A stretch of 64,000 nt of DNA, from the NCBI RefSeq assembly GCF_002021815.1, contig NZ_CP019952.1, positions 2,511,001-2,575,000 on the forward strand, written 5' to 3'. A program made the translations under genes and the position numbers. Below, piece after piece: positions 36,993 to 46,800 of the stretch. Source of the stretch: Pseudomonas parafulva. Its GTDB lineage: Bacteria > Pseudomonadota > Gammaproteobacteria > Pseudomonadales > Pseudomonadaceae. Each line of letters begins with the position of its first letter. The first letter of the stretch is position 1. The notes under the pieces are model-generated. The model worked only from the letters and a program-made list of their open reading frames with translations. It did not search any database and was not told where the DNA came from.

Positions 36993-37531
36993 TCCCTGGA
37001 CAGCCTTCGTTTTCTCGCCTGCGCAGTGCGAGGGTCCGCTTGGATCAAGGCATCGAGCTTTTTTAGGTAAGCATTCTCCGCACGCAGATATTCCAGCTCT
37101 TCGAGCATTTGCTCGGGTGTCAGGTCGCTATCCGAAGCGGTAGGAGGACTTGCGCTGGTTTTTTTCGATGGCTTACGGGGCATGCTCAACTCTCGGGTAT
37201 GATGCGGATGAAGTGCTTCAACTCCGCCTTGATCATACAACCTTTTCCACTGCCTGATGCTACTTGGACCACGAATATCAAACTGGATGCAGGCTTGCTG
37301 GGCAGACAATCCTTCTTGCTCAATGCACTGCAAAACCTTCAATTTGAACTGGGCATCGTAGCGGCTGTACTTGGCACTTAAACCGGCTGCGCCGTGTTTT
37401 TCATAGCCCTTTACCCACCGACGTAGCATCGATGGACTGAGGTCATGCTTTAGCGCCACTTCATGAATGCTAGGAGCAGAAAGGCACTCTTCGATGAGTG
37501 CCTGTTTGAGCGCCAGGTTGTATTTCGTCAT
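36989..37531 (-). CDS. IS3-family transposase OrfA (helix-turn-helix)
   Basis: Protein of 180 residues from ATG 37531 with GGAGGG upstream. It holds two HTH units: SIHEVALKHDLSPSMLRRWVKGY and a second with LSAQQACIQFDIRGPSSIRQW, the IS150-type OrfA layout. A leucine-zipper-like stretch (MLEELEYLRAENAYLKKLDAL) follows. It binds the inverted repeats. The end of the frame carries the A-rich site where a -1 shift would enter orfB. Confidence 0.9.
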   Translation of the reverse strand: MTKYNLALKQALIEECLSAPSIHEVALKHDLSPSMLRRWVKGYEKHGAAGLSAKYSRYDAQFKLKVLQCIEQEGLSAQQACIQFDIRGPSSIRQWKRLYDQGGVEALHPHHTRELSMPRKPSKKTSASPPTASDSDLTPEQMLEELEYLRAENAYLKKLDALIQADPRTAQARKRRLSRD

Positions 37532-37579
37532 GGAACACCCTCCGGTGAGATAGGTGTCCAACATTCGGGGGTCAGTTCA

Positions 37580-38133
37580 CGTAATGGCGAAAAGGTGACT
37601 AAGCGTCGCCATCGCAAATGGAATGTGCTCTCTTTCAATACCCACGCCAACGCAATCAAACTTGAAGCCTGAAACTTCAAACTTCAAACTTCAAAGTGTG
37701 GGCGCATACGGCAAGTTGGTATTCATTGGCGCGGGTGGCGCACAGTCACCTTTGCGCCCTTACGGCGGCTCACTTTTTGTCTTGTCAAAAAGTGAGCAAA
37801 AACCGCCTGCTCCTATCACCCGGCCCCTGCGCTGCGCTCCGGGGTCCTCTCGCTCCGGGCTTGCTCCCGGGAGGACCGCGCTGCAGGCCCCATCCTGGAG
37901 CCCAGCGCTTGACAGGCATCCATGCCTGTCACCTCCCTCCGCAAGCCCTGCGCTCGGCCTCCTGAAGTCGCGATCTGCGGCGCCTGAGCTATTGCGCGCT
38001 TAGAAGCAAAAGCAGAAAGCACGTGGCGGTAAGGACGCGGACAAGGACGACGGTAATCGCTTGGCCATCGCCGAGTTACAGGCGGGCTGGACATGGGTTG
38101 CAAGCAACCTAATCCCGCTCGCCCTCCCCCAGA
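37580..38133. other. Repeat-rich spacer right of the IS
   Basis: It holds the end of repeat copy A (37580-37599), about 140 nt with CTTCAAACTTCAAACTTCAA near 37680 and no gene, and dispersed repeat copy B (37745-37974). About 160 nt near the cysS stop show nothing recognisable. Confidence 0.6.
37745..37974 (-). repeat. Dispersed repeat copy B, inverted relative to copy A
   Basis: On the minus strand it reads CGCGACTTCAGGAGGC, GACAGGCATGGATGCCTGTC, GGTCCTCCCGGGAGCAAG and a stem-loop of CTCACTTTTTGTC and GACAAAAAGTGAG, closely following copy A. It is uninterrupted, so it gives the pre-insertion form of copy A. Confidence 0.75.
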
Positions 38134-39516
38134 TCAGTCCGCCAACCGCCAGGTCGTCCCACCCTTGCTGTCTTCAAGCACCACACCCATGGCCGTCAAC
38201 TGGTCACGAATGCGATCGGACTCTCCCCAGTTCTTGTCCGCCCGCGCCTGCAAGCGCGCCTGGATCAAACCCTCGATCTGGGCCGCGTCCACCTTCCCCT
38301 CAGCGCCTGCACGCAGGAAGTCATCGGCCTCCAGCTGCAACACACCCAGCACGTCACCCAGCTCACGCAAACGCCCCGCCAAGCCAGCCGCGGCCGACAC
38401 GTCGCTCTCGCGCAGGCGGTTGATTTCGCGGACCAGATCGAACAACACGGCGCAGGCTTCAGGCGTGCCGAAGTCGTCGTTCATCGCAGCAGTGAAACGC
38501 TCGACAAAGGCCTCCCCGCCGCTGGCCGGTACACGAGGCAAGCCACGCAAAGCATGGTAGAACCGCTCCAGTGCACCCTTGGCGTCGCGAAGGCTATCCT
38601 CTGAATAGTTGATCGCGCTGCGGTAGTGGCTGGCCACCAGCAGATAGCGCACCACTTCGGGGTGATACTTTTCCAGCACGTCGCGAATGGTGAAGAAGTT
38701 ATTCAGCGACTTGGACATCTTCTCGCCGTTGATGCGGATCATGCCGCAGTGCATCCAGGCGTTGGCGTACGGTTTGCCGGTGGCAGCTTCGCTCTGGGCA
38801 ATTTCGTTCTCGTGATGCGGGAACTCAAGGTCGCTGCCGCCGCCATGGATATCGAAACTCTCACCCAGGCAGCACGTGGACATCACCGAGCATTCGATGT
38901 GCCAGCCAGGGCGGCCAGGCCCCCAAGGCGACTCCCAGCTGGGCTCGCCCGGTTTGACGCCTTTCCACAGGACGAAGTCCAGCGGATCCTGCTTGGCCTC
39001 GCCGACTTCGATTCGCGCACCAATACGCAAGTCTTCGATCTTCTTGCGCGAGAGCTTGCCGTAACCCACAAACTTGCCGACGCGGTAGTACACGTCGCCG
39101 TTGCCAGCCGCATACGCATAACCTTTGTCGATCAAGGTCTGGATCATGGCATGCATGCCGGCAATGTGATCGGTGGCACGCGGTTCCTGGTCCGGAGGCA
39201 GGATGTTGAGGCGGCGTTCGTCCTCGTGCATCGCATCGATCATGCGGGCGGTGAGTGCATCGAAGGTTTCGCCGTTCTCGTTGGCCCGGTTGATGATCTT
39301 GTCATCGATGTCGGTGATGTTGCGCACGTACGTCAGGTTGTAGCCGCTCTTGCGCAACCAGCGGGTGGCCAGGTCGAAAGCCACCATGCTGCGACCATGG
39401 CCCAGGTGGCAGTAGTCATAGACGGTCATGCCGCAGACATACATGCGCACGTTGTTGCCGTCCAACGGCTTGAACGGCTCCTTGGTCTTGGTCAGGGTGT
39501 TGTAGATCGTGAGCAC
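38134..39516 (-). CDS. cysS: Cysteinyl-tRNA synthetase
   Basis: Protein of 460 residues, the family's usual length. [16 protein letters not shown] near residue 28-43 carries the first zinc Cys and the HIGH-like motif (HLGHG). The zinc site continues with a Cys in [16 protein letters not shown] and the HHEN stretch, and [10 protein letters not shown] near residue 265 is the KMSKS loop. It charges tRNA-Cys. It starts at GTG 39516 with GAGGAA upstream, 9 nt after the glnS stop, so both synthetases share a transcript. Confidence 0.97.
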   Translation of the reverse strand: MLTIYNTLTKTKEPFKPLDGNNVRMYVCGMTVYDYCHLGHGRSMVAFDLATRWLRKSGYNLTYVRNITDIDDKIINRANENGETFDALTARMIDAMHEDERRLNILPPDQEPRATDHIAGMHAMIQTLIDKGYAYAAGNGDVYYRVGKFVGYGKLSRKKIEDLRIGARIEVGEAKQDPLDFVLWKGVKPGEPSWESPWGPGRPGWHIECSVMSTCCLGESFDIHGGGSDLEFPHHENEIAQSEAATGKPYANAWMHCGMIRINGEKMSKSLNNFFTIRDVLEKYHPEVVRYLLVASHYRSAINYSEDSLRDAKGALERFYHALRGLPRVPASGGEAFVERFTAAMNDDFGTPEACAVLFDLVREINRLRESDVSAAAGLAGRLRELGDVLGVLQLEADDFLRAGAEGKVDAAQIEGLIQARLQARADKNWGESDRIRDQLTAMGVVLEDSKGGTTWRLAD

Positions 39517-39525
39517 GGTAGTTCC

Positions 39526-41229
39526 TCAGCTGCCCCAGGAGTCACGCAGGGTGACGGTGCGGTTGAATACCGGGCGGCCCGGCTGGCTGTCCTTGAGGTC
39601 AGCACAGAAGTAGCCTTCGCGTTCGAACTGGAAGCGATCTTCCGGCTGCGCCTGGGCCAGCGAGGGCTCGGCACGGCAGCCGCTGAGCACTTGCAGCGAA
39701 TCAGGGTTGATGTTGTCGAGGAAAGTGCCACCCTCCTCGGTCTTCTCAGGGTTTGCCGAGCGGAACAGACGGTCGTACAACCGGACTTCGCATTCCACAC
39801 TGCCCTCGGCCGGCACCCAGTGGATCACCCCCTTGACCTTGCGGCCTTCGGGGTTCTTGCCCAGGGTGTCCGGATCGTAGGAGCAGCGCAGCTCGACGAT
39901 GGTGCCCTCGGCATCCTTGATCGCCTCATCGGCGCGGATGACGTAGCTACCGCGCAGGCGCACTTCGCCGTTAGGCTCAAGACGTTTGTAGCCCTTGGGC
40001 GGCTCTTCCATGAAGTCGTCGCGGTCGATGTACAGCTCACGTGCGAATGGCAGCACGCGCACGCCCATGTCTTCCTTGGGATGGCGCGGCAGTTCGAGCT
40101 GCTCGGTCTGGCCTTCGGGATAGTTGGTGATCACCACCTTCAATGGGCGCAGCACGCACATCGCGCGGGGTGCAGTGCGGTCCAGATCGTCGCGGATGCA
40201 GAACTCCAGCATGGACATATCGACCACACCGTCCGAGCGGTTGGTACCGATCATTTCGCAGAAGTTGCGGATCGACGCCGGGGTGTAGCCACGGCGGCGG
40301 AAGCCCGACAAGGTGGACATGCGCGGGTCGTCCCAGCCCTCGACGTGTTGCTCGTCCACCAGTTGCTTGAGCTTGCGCTTGGAGGTGATGGTGTAGTTGA
40401 GGTTAAGACGGCTGAACTCGTACTGGCGCGGATGCGCAGGCACCGGCAGGTTGTCCAGGAACCACTCGTACAGCGGCCGGTGTCCTTCGAACTCCAGCGT
40501 GCAGATGGAATGGGTGATGCCTTCGATGGCATCCGACTGGCCGTGAGTGAAGTCGTAGTTCGGGTAGATGCACCAGGTATCGCCCGTCTGGTGGTGGTGG
40601 GCATGGCGAATCCGGTAGAGGATCGGGTCACGCAGGTTCATGTTGGGCGAAGCCATGTCGATCTTGGCGCGCAGCACGCGCTCACCGTCCTTGAACTCAC
40701 CGGCCTTCATGCGGGCGAACAGGTCGAGGTTCTCCTCCACGCTGCGCTCGCGGTACGGGCTGTTCTTGCCTGGTTCCTTGAGGTTGCCGCGGTACTCCTT
40801 GGCCTGCTCCGGCGTGAGATCGCACACGTAGGCCTTGCCCTGCTTGATCAGCTCGACGGCCCAGGCGTGCAGTTGGTCGAAGTAGCTCGAGGCGTAGCGA
40901 ACGTCGCCGGCCCAGTCGAAGCCCAGCCACTTTACATCGCGCTGGATGGCATCGATGTACTCCTGGTCTTCCTTGGCAGGGTTGGTGTCGTCAAAGCGCA
41001 GGTGACAGACACCTCCAAACTCCTTGGCCAGGCCGAAATTGACGCAGATCGACTTTGCATGGCCGATGTGCAGGTAGCCATTGGGCTCGGGCGGGAAGCG
41101 GGTAACGATGCTGGCGTGCTTGCCCGAGTCCAGGTCGGCCTGGATGATCGGCCGCAGGAAGTTCGCAGGGACAGCGGGGGCGCCTTTGGCAGCGGCGTTG
41201 GGCGCGTTGTCGGCAGTGGGCTTGCTCAT
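39526..41229 (-). CDS. glnS: Glutaminyl-tRNA synthetase
   Basis: Protein of 567 residues from ATG 41229 with AAGGA close before it; the longer frame from 41304 lacks support. The catalytic domain has [17 protein letters not shown] (HIGH motif) and a MSKRKL-like loop seen as [11 protein letters not shown]. The anticodon-binding beta-barrels take up the C-terminal third. It charges tRNA-Gln directly. It is the first gene of the glnS-cysS unit, and it is divergent from ppiB across about 250 nt. Confidence 0.97.
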   Translation of the reverse strand: MSKPTADNAPNAAAKGAPAVPANFLRPIIQADLDSGKHASIVTRFPPEPNGYLHIGHAKSICVNFGLAKEFGGVCHLRFDDTNPAKEDQEYIDAIQRDVKWLGFDWAGDVRYASSYFDQLHAWAVELIKQGKAYVCDLTPEQAKEYRGNLKEPGKNSPYRERSVEENLDLFARMKAGEFKDGERVLRAKIDMASPNMNLRDPILYRIRHAHHHQTGDTWCIYPNYDFTHGQSDAIEGITHSICTLEFEGHRPLYEWFLDNLPVPAHPRQYEFSRLNLNYTITSKRKLKQLVDEQHVEGWDDPRMSTLSGFRRRGYTPASIRNFCEMIGTNRSDGVVDMSMLEFCIRDDLDRTAPRAMCVLRPLKVVITNYPEGQTEQLELPRHPKEDMGVRVLPFARELYIDRDDFMEEPPKGYKRLEPNGEVRLRGSYVIRADEAIKDAEGTIVELRCSYDPDTLGKNPEGRKVKGVIHWVPAEGSVECEVRLYDRLFRSANPEKTEEGGTFLDNINPDSLQVLSGCRAEPSLAQAQPEDRFQFEREGYFCADLKDSQPGRPVFNRTVTLRDSWGS

Positions 41230-41477
41230 AGGATCCTTGAATGCACGTAGCCGGCCTGGGTAGGCCGAATGAATCAAAGGGCCTATCATAGCCGAAGCAG
41301 TCAAGCTGCCGACAGTCGGGCTCCGCCAAACTCGCGTGATTTCTCACGCCTTTTTGCCGCAGCCTTGGCAAAATGGCGCAAGCGCGCCATGTGTCCCCAA
41401 CGCCTGACGCCGCGTCTGGTAGTAATCAGCGCCCAGCGCTTCCTATTTTCGATTGCCTTGAAAAAGCGAGTTTCTGC

Positions 41478-41978
41478 ATGTCCAAAGTCAAACTGAGCAC
41501 CAACCACGGCGACATCGTCCTGCAGCTGGACGCCGAGAAAGCGCCGCAGACGACCGAAAACTTCGTTCAGTACGTCAAGGACGGCCACTACGACGGCACC
41601 GTTTTCCACCGTGTCATCAAGGGCTTCATGATTCAGGGCGGCGGCTTTGAAGCTGGCATGTCCCAGAAGAAAACCCGCGCCAGCATCCAGAACGAAGCCG
41701 ACAACGGCCTGAAGAACACGAAGTACAGCATCGCCATGGCCCGCACCATGGACCCGCACTCTGCCTCGGCACAATTCTTCATCAACGCGTCTGACAACGA
41801 TTTCCTCAATCACAGCGGCAAAAACACCCAGGGCTGGGGCTACGCCGTGTTCGGTGAAGTGATCGAAGGCCGTGAAGTCGTCGACGCCATCGAAAAAGTT
41901 GCCACCGGCTCGAAGGCTGGCCACCAGGACGTACCAAAGGACGACGTAATCATCGAGAAAGCCGAGATCATTGAGTGA
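41478..41978 (+). CDS. ppiB: Cytosolic peptidyl-prolyl cis-trans isomerase B (cyclophilin)
   Basis: Protein of 166 residues from ATG 41478; upstream in-frame codons from 41373 are outside the family. It has the cyclophilin core: [15 protein letters not shown] with the active-site Arg and Phe, [17 protein letters not shown] and a Trp in [13 protein letters not shown]. No signal peptide, so it acts in the cytosol, catalysing proline isomerisation during folding. Its stop overlaps the lpxH start by 4 nt (GTGA), making a ppiB-lpxH unit, which is common in Pseudomonas. Confidence 0.95.
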   Translation: MSKVKLSTNHGDIVLQLDAEKAPQTTENFVQYVKDGHYDGTVFHRVIKGFMIQGGGFEAGMSQKKTRASIQNEADNGLKNTKYSIAMARTMDPHSASAQFFINASDNDFLNHSGKNTQGWGYAVFGEVIEGREVVDAIEKVATGSKAGHQDVPKDDVIIEKAEIIE

Positions 41979-42697
41979 TACTGCTGATCTCCGATCTGCA
42001 CTTGCAAGAAGAACGCCCGGACATTACCCGGGCGTTTCTTGATCTGCTCGAAGGTCGGGCTCGCCAGGCCAAGGCGCTGTACATACTGGGCGATTTTTTC
42101 GAAGCGTGGATCGGCGACGATGCCATGACCGCCTTTGAGCAGTCGATCTGCCAAGCCATGCGACGGCTCAGCGACAGCGGCACTGCGCTCTACCTGATGC
42201 ACGGCAACCGCGACTTCCTGATCGGCCAGGCCTTTTGCGAGGCCGCAGGTTGCACCCTGCTGAGCGATCCTTGTGTGGTGGAGCTGGAAGCAGAACGGGT
42301 GCTGCTGATGCACGGCGACACCTTGTGCACCCGAGACGTGGGCTACATGAAAATGCGGCGATTGCTGCGCAATCCCCTGAGCCTTTGGTTGCTTAGGCAC
42401 CTTCCCTTGTCAGTTCGGCTGAAATTGGCACGCAAGCTGCGCAGCGAAAGCCGCGCCCAGACGCGAATGAAATCCACGGAGATCGTTGACGTTACGCCCG
42501 AAGAAGTGCCCAAGGTCATGGCGGCGCACGACGTGCGCACACTGGTGCACGGCCATACCCATCGCCCGGCGATTCACAAGCTGATGGTGGACGGGGAGCC
42601 TGCCCGGCGCATTGTGCTGGGCGACTGGGACAAGCGTGCCTGGGCCTTGCAAGTGGACGCGCAAGGGTTTCAGCTGGCGCCGTTCGAATTTCCCTGA
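41975..42697 (+). CDS. lpxH: UDP-2,3-diacylglucosamine diphosphatase LpxH
   Basis: Protein of 240 residues starting at GTG 41975 and coupled to ppiB. The metallophosphoesterase motifs are complete: [34 protein letters not shown] and [11 protein letters not shown]. It removes UMP from UDP-2,3-diacyl-glucosamine to give lipid X, a step of lipid A synthesis at the inner membrane. The two-manganese site residues (Asp, His, Asp, Asn, His, His) are all seen. A terminator-like hairpin lies 77 nt after its stop. Confidence 0.95.
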   Translation: MILLISDLHLQEERPDITRAFLDLLEGRARQAKALYILGDFFEAWIGDDAMTAFEQSICQAMRRLSDSGTALYLMHGNRDFLIGQAFCEAAGCTLLSDPCVVELEAERVLLMHGDTLCTRDVGYMKMRRLLRNPLSLWLLRHLPLSVRLKLARKLRSESRAQTRMKSTEIVDVTPEEVPKVMAAHDVRTLVHGHTHRPAIHKLMVDGEPARRIVLGDWDKRAWALQVDAQGFQLAPFEFP

Positions 42698-42773
42698 GCG
42701 CTTGAGCGCTATTTGCTCGATAGTGGCTAGCCAGCCTGAGCGCAACATTCAGGCGTCGGGCTGATACTTATGC

Positions 42774-42798
42774 GGGAGACGAGCAAGGCTTGTCTCCC
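42774..42798. terminator. Bidirectional terminator-like hairpin between lpxH and the acylase gene
   Basis: GGGAGACGAGC and GCTTGTCTCCC can pair as an 11-bp stem with one G-T pair and a 3-nt loop. It lies between two convergent genes. No long T-run follows on either strand. Confidence 0.55.
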
Positions 42799-42808
42799 AT
42801 TCCGATAC

Positions 42809-45136
42809 TCACCGATCGCCTAGCCGCTCATCTCGCTCACGGATAATCACCTCCCGGTACGCCGGATCGGCCTTTATCTGCTTCTCTGTGAACGGCATAT
42901 CATGCAACTGACCGGCAGCGAACGCCTTGGTCTGATCACTGGCATGGGGCGAGGCCGCCTCGCTCGATTGGGAGAACGCCAGCAGACCGCGTGCCTTGGG
43001 GCCTTCATCGGTGAAGCTGACCAGCTGTAGGTAGCTGGTGCCGCTGACAACCAAGCGCTTGCCCTGCCCCATCGGCACACTGTACATGGCGTTGTACACG
43101 CCAAGCGCCTGGGGCCCGCCCGGCACTGGCGTGCCATCATGGGCCTGTTGTACCTGCCCCCAGTGCGCCTTCGGGTCGATGCCCTCCTCGGCCACTTGCC
43201 GGAGTGAGGCAAGGGCCGCCTGATGAACCACCTTGCTCACCGATGCCTGCTCAACCGCCAGACCACGCGGGGTATGCACAGGATCGTTGCGATCGAACGC
43301 CACTCGCCATACCTGCGGTTGTTGCTCGATTGCGTTGTAGATGTTTTCAAAGTGCACCAGCCCCATGTTGCTCTGCTGGTTGGCCTTGCCGTTCCAGCTG
43401 GCCAGGCTGCGGCACACGGGCTCGACATCAGTGGGGGCACGCTTGCACCAGCTCAGCAGATCCGGCAGCAGCAAACGCGCAAGGTAGACTTTGTCATCGG
43501 TCACCAAGCGCTGCAGATCTTCCACACCAAGCAGCGCCCTGCCTTGCAGACGTTCCAACGCGAAGCGCCCACGCATGCCCAGAGGCTGATCGCTGCGGCT
43601 GACCAAGGGCGAGTAGCCTGTCATCGGCTGCGCAGGGTTGGTCATCCAGGCTGGATCGTTGGAGTTCTGCACGAAATCATCGCGCTCCAGACGGGGCATC
43701 AGCTGCGCCGGAACCGTACCGGGTTGGGCAGCGCGGCTGTCGACTTTCCAGTTGCACAGGCTGCGGGAACCATCGAGCACTACCAGCGGGCCTGTCTGTT
43801 CGCCACCGCAGGCATCGAGCAATGCCTGGTCGACGTAAGGCACCACTGACTGGTTCAGGTAGGTCGTCTTGCCACGTTCATCCACGGCGACGGTGTTGAC
43901 CCAAGGAATACCATGCAGCTGCTCAATGGAACGCGTCAGCGCCGCCACGCTGTCGGCACGATTGATCTGGTACCACTGTTGCAGCACGCGGGCGTTATCG
44001 CTGTTGGCATCACGCAGGCTGTAGGCCGTATGCCTGTCCCAGTCCAACCGCCCAGGCCACTGAACGACCGGACCAAATGACGAGCTATACAGAACACGCT
44101 CGACTTTTTGCAGTCGGCCATCGGCGGCCTTGACCATGATGCTGACGCTTTGGCGGGTCAGCGGCAGGGACTTGCCGTCGAGCACGTAGCGGGTTGGGTC
44201 CTTGGGGTCGAGTTGCAGGCGAAACAAGGTGAAATGCCTGGAGGTGTCGACGGTATGGGTCCACGCCAGGTGGCGATTAAAGCCGATGTTGATCATCGGC
44301 AAGCCAGGTAATGCTGCACCCATCACATCGAGTTCACCGGGGATGGTCAATTGCATCTGGTAGAACCGCATGCCTCCCACCCATGGGAAATGCGGGTTGG
44401 CCAACAGCAAACCACGCCCATTGACCGAACGCTGGGCACCCACTGCAATGGCGTTGCTGCCACGCTGGGTGGCAAACCGTTGCTGCTGTTCCAGCGCTTT
44501 CCCGTAAGCGACGGCGGGCCGCCGGACATCGTTCTCGGGCGGCTGCGCGCCGGCCAGGGCTTCGACGAACTGCCCGACCCCACCTTCTGCAAGTAACCGC
44601 CGTGTAAGCTTGACCAGGTCCTGGCTGGTGATGGCGCGCACCCACTCCCCCCCTCCACATTCCTGTGGCAGGCCCTGCTGACGACGCTCAGCCAGTGCTC
44701 GATTGAACCCACTGGCATAACCCGCCAAGAGAGCCTGGATGGCAGCGGGCTGCGCGTCCAGAAACGCCTGCACCTGTGTCGGCCCGTTGAGCCAGGTGAA
44801 GAAGACATCGCTGGCCAGGTTCTCGCGCTGGTCCACGGTCTGGCCTTGACCACCAAAATAGCGCGAGCGCTCACCGCTGACCGTCAGGACCTGGTCAGCC
44901 AGCAAACAAAGATTGTCCTGGGCATAGGCATAGCCAATGCCATAACCGAGTCCTCTTTCATCCTTGGCCACGATATGTGGCACGCCATAGGTAGTGCGAC
45001 GGATCTGGGCGCTGGCATCTGGCGCTACGGGACGAGCGTGTGCGGTTAAGGCCGCAACCATGAGCGCTGCGGCCAGACCGGCACAACGGCTTGAGCGGAT
45101 AAATGGGGACACGGACACTCCTCGAATACGGTTCAT
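42809..45136 (-). CDS. pvdQ: Penicillin-acylase-family N-terminal nucleophile hydrolase, PvdQ-type
   Basis: Protein of 775 residues with a signal peptide (CAGLAAALMVAALTAHARP). The alpha chain starts with IRRTTYGVPHIVAKDERGLGYGIGYAYAQDN in pieces (TYGVPHIVAKDE, GYGIGYAYAQDN). The linker ends in RG and the beta chain begins SNAIAVG near residue 226, so Ser is the Ntn nucleophile after self-cleavage. ANPHFPWVGGMRFYQMQL matches the PvdQ group, whose members deacylate long-chain acyl-homoserine lactones and the pyoverdine precursor in the periplasm. QuiP is the main alternative name. It is convergent to lpxH and divergent from a Fur-like gene; no pyoverdine gene is seen. Confidence 0.85.
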   Translation of the reverse strand: MNRIRGVSVSPFIRSSRCAGLAAALMVAALTAHARPVAPDASAQIRRTTYGVPHIVAKDERGLGYGIGYAYAQDNLCLLADQVLTVSGERSRYFGGQGQTVDQRENLASDVFFTWLNGPTQVQAFLDAQPAAIQALLAGYASGFNRALAERRQQGLPQECGGGEWVRAITSQDLVKLTRRLLAEGGVGQFVEALAGAQPPENDVRRPAVAYGKALEQQQRFATQRGSNAIAVGAQRSVNGRGLLLANPHFPWVGGMRFYQMQLTIPGELDVMGAALPGLPMINIGFNRHLAWTHTVDTSRHFTLFRLQLDPKDPTRYVLDGKSLPLTRQSVSIMVKAADGRLQKVERVLYSSSFGPVVQWPGRLDWDRHTAYSLRDANSDNARVLQQWYQINRADSVAALTRSIEQLHGIPWVNTVAVDERGKTTYLNQSVVPYVDQALLDACGGEQTGPLVVLDGSRSLCNWKVDSRAAQPGTVPAQLMPRLERDDFVQNSNDPAWMTNPAQPMTGYSPLVSRSDQPLGMRGRFALERLQGRALLGVEDLQRLVTDDKVYLARLLLPDLLSWCKRAPTDVEPVCRSLASWNGKANQQSNMGLVHFENIYNAIEQQPQVWRVAFDRNDPVHTPRGLAVEQASVSKVVHQAALASLRQVAEEGIDPKAHWGQVQQAHDGTPVPGGPQALGVYNAMYSVPMGQGKRLVVSGTSYLQLVSFTDEGPKARGLLAFSQSSEAASPHASDQTKAFAAGQLHDMPFTEKQIKADPAYREVIIRERDERLGDR

Positions 45137-45358
45137 GCCGGTGAAACGAACGAACGCAAGAAGAGTTTAGGCGGCCTTTACGCTCAGGCCTGACGCTCGT
45201 GTACAGGGACCAGGCGTGACGGTAAAAGAAGCCGCTTGATCTGAGCCCACAACAACTGATGAAGGTTTTTTCGCTTTGCATTGCAGATTACAGGCGCTCA
45301 TTCGTCTTATTCAAAGAGGCACCCATCGTTCGGTTCGTCTAAGAAAAGGAGCATTCAC

Positions 45359-45733
45359 ATGTACAACCCGCCAACTCCAGTGCAAGCCAACACGGCGCAG
45401 GCCAACACCCCGACTGGGCAGGACGCGCAGGTCGACGAACGAACCGGCAACGAGCAGATACGGGAGTTGCTGCGCAGCTTCGGGCTGCGTACGAGCCTGA
45501 TACGGCTGAAAGTGATAGACGCCCTGCACGCGGCAGAGCGAAATGGAAGAAGCATTGGCGTGCGGGGTGTGCATGCGCAACTGGAGCAGTTGGACATACC
45601 GTTGTCATTTCTCAGCGTACGAGAAGTGCTCAAACGGTTATGTGCCGAAGGCGTGATTCAGCTAGGTGCTGACAAATGCTACAGCCTTGATCCGCAGGCA
45701 CGTGCCCTGCTGGAGCGACCCACCTCAGCCTGA
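45359..45733 (+). CDS. Fur-like winged-helix protein lacking the metal-binding domain
   Basis: Protein of 124 residues from ATG 45359 with AGGAG upstream; the frame from 45281 adds residues outside the family. After a Pro/Gln/Thr-rich start comes a winged helix: LRSFGLRTSLIRLKVIDAL, GVHAQLEQLDIPLSFLSVREVLKRLCAEGVIQL, close in pattern to the N-terminal half of Fur/Zur (GLRxTLPRLKVL, SVYRTLNRL). It ends after a short ALLERPTSA tail, so the Cys/His dimerisation domain of Fur is absent. It may bind DNA without sensing metal, or dimerise in another way. It is divergent from the acylase gene across about 220 nt. Confidence 0.7.
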   Translation: MYNPPTPVQANTAQANTPTGQDAQVDERTGNEQIRELLRSFGLRTSLIRLKVIDALHAAERNGRSIGVRGVHAQLEQLDIPLSFLSVREVLKRLCAEGVIQLGADKCYSLDPQARALLERPTSA

Positions 45734-45764
45734 GTAGCTGGGTTGGCCACTGGACCGACAAACG

Positions 45765-45953
45765 TCATCGCCTGACTTTACGTCGCAGTATGCCGTTGAT
45801 CACGACCACAACCACGGCAATGGCGATAGCCAGCATCTGAAAGGTCTGCTCGCTGATCGTACCCGCTTTTTGCAAATGGGAAAGGCCGATCATTAGCCCA
45901 AGGACCACCAGAATGATCAGGAGGGAATATTTGAGGCGCTGCACGTGTGTCAT
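45765..45953 (-). CDS. Small membrane protein, 62 residues
   Basis: From ATG 45953, with AAGGAACC upstream. Two hydrophobic helices (YSLLIILVVLGLMIGLS and MLAIAIAVVVVVINGIL) are joined by a polar loop (HLQKAGTISEQT) and the tail is basic (RRKVRR), so both ends should lie in the cytosol. No family recognised. It converges on the Fur-like gene, 31 nt away. Confidence 0.65.
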   Translation of the reverse strand: MTHVQRLKYSLLIILVVLGLMIGLSHLQKAGTISEQTFQMLAIAIAVVVVVINGILRRKVRR

Positions 45954-46102
45954 CGACGGTTCCTTGCTACATCCGGGACAGATGGCTTAGCTCAAGCCGC
46001 GCAGATGATACAACGTTCGCACGCCCCGGCGCTGCATTTCCTGCTGCCTGGTAGCACCCCAACCTGAAAACATTCGGCTTCATCACACGTGTGGGGAGCC
46101 CC

Positions 46103-46561
46103 ATGAACAAACGCCTGTTAACACTCATGCTGTGCCTGACCGCCACGCCACTGCATGCTTTCAATACAACTGAGGTGCCTTGCGCAAGACTGCTCGATCT
46201 TGGTTACACGCTGAGCCAGCAAGCAGGGAGCAGCCAGTGGCAACAGTTGTGGCAACGGGTTCGAAAGGCTGGCTATCTGAATCCTGGCAACACTTCGTTG
46301 CGATTCGAGGTGCCCTCCGCTGTATTGCCAACACTTGCGCAGCAGACCCTGGCGCGCGCCGACCAAGTCCGGCCGGTGTCCGAGACCCACGCGATCTACC
46401 GCAGGACCTTCGATGACCGGATTATCGGATCCCGTAACGGGCAGCCTCTGCACGCGCTCTGCGTGCAGGTGGACTGGAGGTCCGTGCCATCCGGGCCGAG
46501 AAGTCTTCAAGACGCACACGTGGGCAGTGCCAGTCTACTCAGTGCCTACCCCTGCGACTGA
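46103..46561 (+). CDS. Hypothetical exported protein
   Basis: Protein of 152 residues from ATG 46103 with GGGGAG upstream. A signal peptide (RLLTLMLCLTATPLHA/FN) is followed by a small domain with three cysteines (VPCARLLD, LCVQVDW and the C-terminal YPCD), of which two may form a disulphide. AGYLNPGNTSLRFEVP and RTFDDRIIGSRNGQPLHALC are its most characteristic stretches. No family recognised; periplasmic location is inferred. No gene is tightly linked to it. Confidence 0.65.
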   Translation: MNKRLLTLMLCLTATPLHAFNTTEVPCARLLDLGYTLSQQAGSSQWQQLWQRVRKAGYLNPGNTSLRFEVPSAVLPTLAQQTLARADQVRPVSETHAIYRRTFDDRIIGSRNGQPLHALCVQVDWRSVPSGPRSLQDAHVGSASLLSAYPCD

Positions 46562-46800
46562 GGTGCTAATACCCAAAGTGCCATACGTTGCGCACATCCC
46601 TTCGGGAACATTCGTTTTTCAAGCGCTTGCATGTTTTTTTCCTACACCGTGAGACTGCGCTGCCTGCGTAAGCTAGTAACCGAAACTACAGCCCTCACCC
46701 CTAATGGCGCCTAGCGGGTCCCGCCGGCTATCACAGAGAATTTAGCCACACCTCGACGTTATGCCGCTGGTGACCCCTACCATTTTCGAAGGAGCGTCAT
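46562..46800. other. Spacer before the Mor-like gene
   Basis: About 240 nt with no gene, tRNA or att-like repeat seen. It has a GAAGGAG ribosome site at its end and must hold the promoter of the Mor-DUF2589 unit, but no motif is convincing. Confidence 0.4.

Larger units (their letters stand above)
36136..37579 (-). mobile_element. IS3-family (IS150-type) insertion sequence, complete
   Basis: The element is 1444 bp. It has 25-bp terminal inverted repeats (36136-36160 and 37555-37579), beginning TGAACTGACCCCC and ending GTTGGACA, with two mismatches. Flanks carry a 3-bp target duplication, CGT at 36133-36135 and 37580-37582. Inside are orfA and orfB on the minus strand. Intact ends, both frames and a clean duplication suggest a recent and possibly active insertion. 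Confidence 0.9.

Noticed and set aside
38626..41250. An 874-codon open frame on the plus strand opposite cysS and glnS
   Set aside because: It is exactly antisense to two well-supported synthetase genes, has no family motifs, and its His/Ala/Val-rich composition is the usual mirror frame in high-GC DNA.
42809..45136. A pyoverdine biosynthesis cluster around the PvdQ-type gene
   Set aside because: No peptide synthetase, receptor or other pvd gene lies nearby; the acylase gene stands alone.
45281..45358. N-terminal extension of the Fur-like protein
   Set aside because: The frame is open upstream, but AGGAG precedes only the ATG at 45359, and the extra residues have no family match.
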